DNA of 64,000 nt from Mycetohabitans rhizoxinica HKI 454 (GTDB lineage Bacteria > Pseudomonadota > Gammaproteobacteria > Burkholderiales > Burkholderiaceae), in assembly GCF_000198775.1 (NCBI RefSeq), contig NC_014718.1, positions 655,881 to 719,880 on the forward strand. The letters run 5' to 3'. Each line of letters begins with the position of its first letter. The stretch's first letter is position 1. The position numbers were made by a program, and so were the translations under genes. Positions 58,965 to 64,000 of the stretch are shown one piece after another. Under the pieces are notes generated by a model. That model saw only the letters and a list, made by a program, of their open reading frames with translations. It had not been told where the DNA came from and made no database searches.

Positions 58965-59789
58965 CTAGACGGCGGCGAGCGCAGCCGCATCGAGGATCCG
59001 GATGTTCCTACCCTGCGTGTCGACCAGCCCTGCCCGGCTGAAGCCGGACAATATCCGGCTCACAGTTTCAAGCTTCAAGCCCAGATAACTGCCCATCTCC
59101 GCCCGTGTCATTCTCAACTGAAACTCGTTCGGCGAATAACCCCGCACGGCGAAGCGCTTTGATAGATTTAGCAAGAACGCCGCCACGCGTTCGGCGGCGT
59201 TCATCGTGCCCAGCCATACGCTGAGCCCGGATTCGCGCACGATCTCTCCACTGAGCATCCGGTGCAGATGCCGCTGCATCACCGGCTGCCGATGACAGAA
59301 CGCCTCGAGCCGCGCAAATGACACCGTACACACTAAGCTGTCTTCGAGCGCAATGGCGTCCCAACGATGGCGGTCCGAGCACACGCCATCGAGGCCCAGC
59401 GCGTCGCCCGGCAAGTAAAAGCCGGTAACCTGCTCGCGACCATCGCGCAGCACCGTAACCGTCTTGAACGAGCCGGTCTTGATGGCAAAGATATGGCGAA
59501 ACGGATCATCGCAACGATGCAGCGCGTCGCCACGGCGCACCAGACGCTTCGTGCTGACGACCTGATGAAACTGCTCAATGTCGTCGCTCGACAATTCCGG
59601 CGGCAAGCATAGGTTGCGCAATGCGCAGCTCGAGCAGCGCGACACGTCGCGCTGCTTCGACTCGCCGCTGTCGAGCGCAACACGCTCGTCGATGTGGTGC
59701 ACGCTGTGACAGCTCGCCGCGTTTGCACGATGCGTGGCATTGGCATCGGCATGTGGCCCGGCATGGTGTTCGGCAATAGAGAGGATCAT
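58965..59789 (-). CDS. fnr: FNR-type oxygen-sensing transcription regulator (Crp/Fnr family)
   Basis: 274 residues from ATG 59789; the track-like longer start to 59897 adds unsupported residues. N-terminal Cys cluster CSSCALRNLC plus a central Cys in LGLDGVCSDRHRW give the four ligands of an O2-labile [4Fe-4S] cluster as in FNR. The cyclic-nucleotide-like beta barrel follows (HIFAIKTGSFKTVTVLRDGR), then the dimer helix and a winged HTH, RMTRAEMGSYLGLKLETVSR. ETVSR carries the FNR-specific DNA contacts (E--SR), recognising TTGAT-N4-ATCAA. It should control anaerobic or microaerobic genes. Confidence 0.9.
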   Translation of the reverse strand: MILSIAEHHAGPHADANATHRANAASCHSVHHIDERVALDSGESKQRDVSRCSSCALRNLCLPPELSSDDIEQFHQVVSTKRLVRRGDALHRCDDPFRHIFAIKTGSFKTVTVLRDGREQVTGFYLPGDALGLDGVCSDRHRWDAIALEDSLVCTVSFARLEAFCHRQPVMQRHLHRMLSGEIVRESGLSVWLGTMNAAERVAAFLLNLSKRFAVRGYSPNEFQLRMTRAEMGSYLGLKLETVSRILSGFSRAGLVDTQGRNIRILDAAALAAV

Positions 59790-60204
59790 GGCGCAAATTA
59801 TACTGGTGCCTGCGGCATGAATCGCGTCCTGCACTGTGAATGCGACCGCGTGACGCATACGGCCGCCGCCCGGCACGGCGGGGCTCCTTCGACCCACACA
59901 CGCAGATCACACTGCATAGCATGGACGAAATCAATACCAATGCGTCGATTAACGCGCCAGCCTGTTCGCGGCTCCAGCCGTTGGCCTTGGCCAATGGGGC
60001 GAGCGCATGGGCGGCCAGCACTGCATTGAGCGGCAACAGTATGCTGGTGCGCGGCTCGCTGAGTACCAGGAGGGGACCCAACACGGGATCCTCGCGCATC
60101 TGCGCGACGAGGTTGGCACGGGTTGCCACCGGCGCCTGCGGCGGCGCCTCCTCTACGTGCAAGTCGAAGCACGCGAACAGTTGCGCAGCGTGCTGCGGCT
60201 GCAA
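59575..60204 (-). CDS. Unrecognised open frame upstream of fnr, probably frameshifted
   Basis: The first about 95 residues (MQPQHAAQLFACFDLHVEEA, then VATRANLVAQMREDPVLGPL and LALLLPLNAVLAAHALAPLA-like segments) look like a real protein with a helical, hydrophobic middle. After LVLISSM the sequence becomes Arg/Cys-rich and enters the fnr coding region in another frame, so the true gene probably ended or shifted near 59925. I do not know the family. Position right upstream of fnr suggests possible cotranscription. Confidence 0.35.
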   Translation of the reverse strand: MQPQHAAQLFACFDLHVEEAPPQAPVATRANLVAQMREDPVLGPLLVLSEPRTSILLPLNAVLAAHALAPLAKANGWSREQAGALIDALVLISSMLCSVICVCGSKEPRRAGRRPYASRGRIHSAGRDSCRRHQYNLRHDPLYCRTPCRATCRCQCHASCKRGELSQRAPHRRACCARQRRVEAARRVALLELRIAQPMLAAGIVERRH

Positions 60205-60454
60205 CGTGACGGGAACCTAAAGCGACGCAGGCGTTCTGCCGCAGGCCAGGCTGCGTCACCAGCAAGCCGCGGTGACACCGGCAGCGTCAGGATTACCGCG
60301 GGATCGAACAAGGCTCAAGATGGCGGACGGTCATCGAGGTCTCGCGAGCAGGTCTCGAATCGGCAGGCTATGCGCCAAATGCGGCGATCATGCCAGTGCC
60401 AGGGTGGGCCCGATGCTGCCCGATCGATATCCGTTGTGCGCCGGCCGATGTCGG

Positions 60455-62512
60455 TCAGTATCCTTCGCCCGTGCGCGCACGAATGACCTGGTAGCGCACA
60501 TACCAGTCCGCCAGTGCAATCCGCGCCCGCGCCCGTACGGCCTGCTCGCGAAGCAGCGCTGATGGCGCCTCATCCGGCACGAGCGCGTACGTGGGGCGCT
60601 GCCAGCGAAATGCGGCTGGCTCGCCCACCAGCGGCATCATCGCGCCGTCGCGGCTGAACATCGTCTTGAAACCGATCACGGCAAATTGCTCGGCCGGCGC
60701 AGCGGGCGCGAACAGACTGTGCCCGAAAGCCGGATAGCGCGCGTCGGACAGCGCGAGATGGTATAGCGTCGGAAAGAAATCTGCGTGCCCGGCGTAGCGT
60801 TCCAAATCCGGCACGAAACGAGGACGGTACTGCGGCGGCACACGGAAGAAGCCTGGTACACGATACAGCTCTCGGCTCTGCTCCGGCCGCTGATACCGAA
60901 ACAGCCCATGCATGTTGTGATCGCCAGTTGCCGCGACAATGGTCTTGCTACCAAATGGCGCGGCCTCAACCCGGCTAACGAACATGCCCAGCTGATGAGT
61001 GGCATACTGATACGTCTGCACCATGCGGCTACCCTTGTCGAAATCGGCTGCAAAATGCCGGCGCATGTCGCTCAAGTCCAGCGGCGGGGGTAAATAATGA
61101 CTCGGCACGGTGTGAGGGGGACGGTTCGTTGTACTCATGACGAACAGAAAGATCTTCTGGCCTAGCGCATCGCGAGTGGCCAGCAAATCGAACGCGAATC
61201 GAAACAGGTACTCGTCGTACACGCCCCAGATCGTGCGTTTTGCGTCCGGGTACCTGCCGATAATGGCTGCCATGTCATACACTTCGTCAAAGTTTTGACG
61301 CCGCATCGTACGCGCCACGGACCGCCACGCACCGCAGCCGCCATAAACAAATACGGTTCGATAGCCTTTAGCCTTGAACGGCAGCGCGGCCGATGTCGAA
61401 TAGGTGACAAATCCCTGGTCACCTTGCGTCAGCGGCGAAACCGGCGAGTTGAGCAATAGCGCCTCGAGCGCCGCGTGGCCGCCAAGCCGTGCTGGGAAAA
61501 CGTTGCGGAACAGGTAATCGCTTTGCAAGTGCTCTGCCATCACACCCGCCAGGTCGGTGGAGGCCGTGCTAAATTCGAGCGGATGCGCACCCCATGACTC
61601 CATCAGCGCAAAAACCACATGGGGTGGATGCGCAGCCAGAAATCGGTTCTCCGGGGTGCGGCGGAACACCACGCTTTCCAGATCCGGCGGCGCACCAGAG
61701 GGAGCGCCAACCGCACGGGCCAGTTCATCGGTGGAGCGGAACCCATAGCGCGCCAATTGGCATGCAGGATCTTCGTCGATTCTGGCTTGGCTGCGCCGGT
61801 CGACATAGGCGTCGTATAGCGCCTGTGCTGCGTTGCGCACCGAGTCATTGACCCATCCGCGCGAGGAAATCTCCGCGTCGTGTGAGTCGAGCGCGGACTC
61901 GCCCAGGCCACCACGGGCCAAGCCGAGCAGCAACACGACCAGCACCGTACTGTCCAGCACGCAACGCATGCGTTCGCGAGGCTGTGCTTGCTCGTTTCGC
62001 TCGGCACGCGCGCTCCCGGAAAGCCGCAGGATGATCCACATCTGTAAAGCGGTGAAGACCGCCATCAGTAGCGCACATCGCACGACCGGATACTGACTTC
62101 GCGCCGCCGCCAGCATCCCCCATGGATCGGCGCCCAGCAATCCAAACACCATCGGATTGAATGGGCTGCCATAGAAATCGTAGTAATAGAATTGGCAAGC
62201 GCAGCCGAGGTTCACGCACAGCAGTATCGCTGCGATCGACAGGCGCTGCAGCAGCCCGGCGGCGCGCTTGAGGGGGCGCCACTTCGTCACCACGAAGACC
62301 GGCAGCAGCACCACCAGGATCGCGATCGACAGTACCCTCAAGTCAAATCGCCAACCTATCCAAAGCGCGTGCAACACCTCAGCGCCGTTGTCGAACACTT
62401 GTGCGGCACCGCCGTAGTAAAACAAATAAGCAATGCGAAATGCCTCGAAGCTAACACTGCCCGTCATCAGAACGAGGAGTGCGGACCTGGCAAATCTCAA
62501 CGAGCGCATCAT
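60455..62512 (-). CDS. LTA synthase family (sulfatase-fold) membrane protein
   Basis: 685 residues. Five membrane segments occupy residues 1-210, and a large periplasmic sulfatase-fold domain follows. Metal-site elements are visible: VVFALMESWGAHPLEFS with Glu, and IVAATGDHNMHGLFRY with the Asp-His pair. Proteobacterial members transfer phosphoglycerol or phosphoethanolamine-type groups to envelope glycans or lipids. At the place where I expect the nucleophilic Thr (after FRNVFPAR) this protein reads LGGHAALEALLL, so the nucleophile is not obvious. It begins 19 bp after the EAL-domain gene and is probably cotranscribed with it. Confidence 0.87.
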   Translation of the reverse strand: MMRSLRFARSALLVLMTGSVSFEAFRIAYLFYYGGAAQVFDNGAEVLHALWIGWRFDLRVLSIAILVVLLPVFVVTKWRPLKRAAGLLQRLSIAAILLCVNLGCACQFYYYDFYGSPFNPMVFGLLGADPWGMLAAARSQYPVVRCALLMAVFTALQMWIILRLSGSARAERNEQAQPRERMRCVLDSTVLVVLLLGLARGGLGESALDSHDAEISSRGWVNDSVRNAAQALYDAYVDRRSQARIDEDPACQLARYGFRSTDELARAVGAPSGAPPDLESVVFRRTPENRFLAAHPPHVVFALMESWGAHPLEFSTASTDLAGVMAEHLQSDYLFRNVFPARLGGHAALEALLLNSPVSPLTQGDQGFVTYSTSAALPFKAKGYRTVFVYGGCGAWRSVARTMRRQNFDEVYDMAAIIGRYPDAKRTIWGVYDEYLFRFAFDLLATRDALGQKIFLFVMSTTNRPPHTVPSHYLPPPLDLSDMRRHFAADFDKGSRMVQTYQYATHQLGMFVSRVEAAPFGSKTIVAATGDHNMHGLFRYQRPEQSRELYRVPGFFRVPPQYRPRFVPDLERYAGHADFFPTLYHLALSDARYPAFGHSLFAPAAPAEQFAVIGFKTMFSRDGAMMPLVGEPAAFRWQRPTYALVPDEAPSALLREQAVRARARIALADWYVRYQVIRARTGEGY

Positions 62513-62531
62513 ATTCGCTCAGCTTGACCGT

Positions 62532-63365
62532 TCAAGCCGTGTGACGCACGCGCTGCATGGCAAAATACTCGCTTGCCTCGTCCCACGACAACTCCAGCCC
62601 AAAATATGGGCCTTGGAAAAAATCGATATTCAGCGTTCTAGCGATTTCCAACTGATCTCGCGTCTCGATGCCTGCGGCGATGACTTTCAAGCCGAGTTTC
62701 CGGCAGAGAGCGCACACGCTGGCGAGAACGACGCGACCTCGGGCACCATCCGATCCGCAAACCAGGTTCTTATCCAGTTTTATCGAGTCGAAATGCGTGC
62801 CGGCAAGTCGTTGGTAGTTCGTATAGCCGGCACCGAAGTCATCAATAATCACTTTTGCACCGCTGTCCCGCAAGCGCCCAACACAGCTTAGTGTGCTATC
62901 CTTGGCAAGCGGCACACCCGCGCCGAGTTCTATCTCGACATTCAAGTAGCGCAACGCCTTGATCACTTCGTCCAATGCCGGACCGCATGCTATCGTGTCA
63001 GGATGAAGCTTGATCGAGACAGCCGGATACATCTCGCGCTGCGCCCATCGGCCAATGGCCTGCTCGACCTCCTCACAGAGCCACACATCGACTGGGCTGA
63101 CGATGCCGGTACGCTCCAAGCAACCAAGGAAGTTGTCCGTTCCGGCACGCCCAGTTGTGCCTTTGAGACGGGCCTGGGCCTCAAATCCAACGCACTGCAA
63201 ATCCGACGCGGCGATCTTGGGTATGTAGCGCACATCCAAGCCATCCCGGACAATGAGATCGATCACTCGGCTGGCGTCGATCCATGCTGCCTCAGCCAAC
63301 GCCTTGGAACGCCGGGTGTAGATATCCAGCTCCCTGCGCAAGCTGTTTTGCATATCCATGATCAT
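62532..63365 (-). CDS. Degenerate EAL domain protein
   Basis: 277 residues from ATG 63365, where GGGTG precedes; a longer frame to 63449 is possible. The whole protein is an EAL fold: YIPKIAASDLQCVGFEAQAR (EAL reads EAQ), VIIDDFGAGYTNYQRL (Asp pair present), IKLDKNLV (Lys present), DFFQGPYFG (Gln present). Active enzymes have Asn in the SVNLS-type motif, here SIKL (Lys119), and Glu in AEGVET, here AAGIET (Ala231). Loss of two metal ligands argues against c-di-GMP phosphodiesterase activity, so it is probably a binding or regulatory protein. It lies 19 bp upstream of the LTA-synthase-like gene. Confidence 0.85.
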   Translation of the reverse strand: MIMDMQNSLRRELDIYTRRSKALAEAAWIDASRVIDLIVRDGLDVRYIPKIAASDLQCVGFEAQARLKGTTGRAGTDNFLGCLERTGIVSPVDVWLCEEVEQAIGRWAQREMYPAVSIKLHPDTIACGPALDEVIKALRYLNVEIELGAGVPLAKDSTLSCVGRLRDSGAKVIIDDFGAGYTNYQRLAGTHFDSIKLDKNLVCGSDGARGRVVLASVCALCRKLGLKVIAAGIETRDQLEIARTLNIDFFQGPYFGLELSWDEASEYFAMQRVRHTA

Positions 63366-63479
63366 TCGTTCACCCGTCACTCGGGTAAGCCGCCGCCATA
63401 ATACAGCATCGCCCGTCGCGGCCACACTCATCCGATGGTTGCATCGCACTGCGCGTCTGGCCGGCCACGCGCAAGACGA

Positions 63480-64000
63480 TCAGGGTTGATCCATGCGTCG
63501 CCGGGCGGCGTTTCGGTAAGATGTCGGCGACGTGAACATGCGCTTACGGAACAATGTCGCCAGCCGAACACCGCTGCCCAAGCCGGTACGGCGGGCAATT
63601 TTGTCGACCGGCAAGTCTGAGCGGACTAGCAGTTCGCATGCCTTCTCCAAGCGGCAACGGAGCAGGAACTCCGACGGCGTAATACCCATCTCCAGCTTGA
63701 AACGGCGCAGGAAATTACGCTCGCTCATGGCCGCCGCCCGTGCTGCATCTGAAATCGATAACGCGCGCTCGCATCCGGACTGTAACCGGCGCGCCGCGGC
63801 ACGAATCGTGTCGCTGACTGCCGCGGTCGGATGCCCCATCCACTCGATGACGCGGCGCGCGCAACGGGGCATCAGAAACTCCGCTACGTCCCGGACAACC
63901 TCTTGACTGTAATCACGCGAAACCAGTGACATCGCAGTAAAAAAGCCATCGTTGGATCGATAGCAGTCCGAAACACAACCGGACGCGGGCCCCGGCTTTG
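63480..64000 (-). CDS. AraC/GlxA-type transcription regulator, C-terminal part (cut by right edge)
   Basis: The minus strand is open to position 64000 and continues beyond the window; the ATG at 63932 is internal, because residues before it (CYRSNDGFFTAMSLVSRDYS) fit the end of a DJ-1/GATase-like domain. Two HTH motifs follow: SISDAARAAAMSERNFLRRF and DLPVDKIARRTGLGSGVRLA, then FRKRMFTSPTSYR, the AraC family end. GlxA-type members combine an amidotransferase-like sensor with this DNA-binding domain. Target genes are unknown. It is about 115 bp upstream of the EAL gene in the same orientation. Confidence 0.88.
   Translation of the reverse strand, partial: KPGPASGCVSDCYRSNDGFFTAMSLVSRDYSQEVVRDVAEFLMPRCARRVIEWMGHPTAAVSDTIRAAARRLQSGCERALSISDAARAAAMSERNFLRRFKLEMGITPSEFLLRCRLEKACELLVRSDLPVDKIARRTGLGSGVRLATLFRKRMFTSPTSYRNAARRRMDQP

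Overview
The window looks like chromosome of a Burkholderiaceae beta-proteobacterium. The indicators are GC-rich coding, a complete liuA-E leucine catabolic operon, Burkholderia-type small proteins, a porin and a GntP permease. The best guess is a reduced, host-associated relative such as the endofungal genus Mycetohabitans. That is an inference from one giant NRPS gene, many decaying genes, IS remnants and a eukaryotic-like F-box protein; no marker gene here proves the genus.

Layout. 1-16022 (minus) is one giant non-ribosomal peptide synthetase gene of at least five modules. It is broken by a single extra base near 3771 and runs off the left edge. 16023-19702 is a non-coding and mobile-element zone: an IS6-family remnant, an Rpn-family nuclease gene, a truncated IS5-family transposase and two 45-bp direct repeats. 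19703-24387 holds a phospholipase D/VTT fusion paired with an endonuclease/phosphatase-like gene, an orphan sdhB, the tail of an ABC transporter binding protein, and a Sfp-type phosphopantetheinyl transferase that could activate the NRPS and the carrier protein described below. 24885-32505 is the liu operon with a divergent TetR regulator and two matching palindromes. 32640-39455 mixes small conserved proteins with clear gene decay: a frameshifted GntP permease, a sugar/alcohol dehydrogenase locus collapsed by internal deletion, and a porin fragment with a stop codon. 39650-45103 holds an ArnT-like glycosyltransferase, the F-box protein, a GST remnant and a lipoprotein that looks like a serine carboxypeptidase without its active site.

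45753-57712 (plus) is the most unusual stretch. It has an orphan HoxX-like protein, a GGDEF remnant, a small exported protein and a membrane acyltransferase. After these comes a tightly coupled six-gene operon (49714-57712): acyl carrier protein, acyl-CoA dehydrogenase-like flavoprotein, amino acid:[carrier protein] ligase, DUF1839 protein, GH2 beta-mannosidase-like protein and a tandem alpha/beta hydrolase. The operon genes overlap by 1-4 bp throughout. This predicts ribosome-independent activation of a free amino acid onto a carrier protein followed by tailoring into an unknown product. It is my main candidate for an undescribed system.

57713-64000 holds a small Burkholderia protein, an FNR-type oxygen regulator, an LTA-synthase-family membrane protein co-oriented with a degenerate EAL protein, and the C-terminal part of an AraC regulator at the right edge. 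No rRNA, tRNA or CRISPR array was seen.
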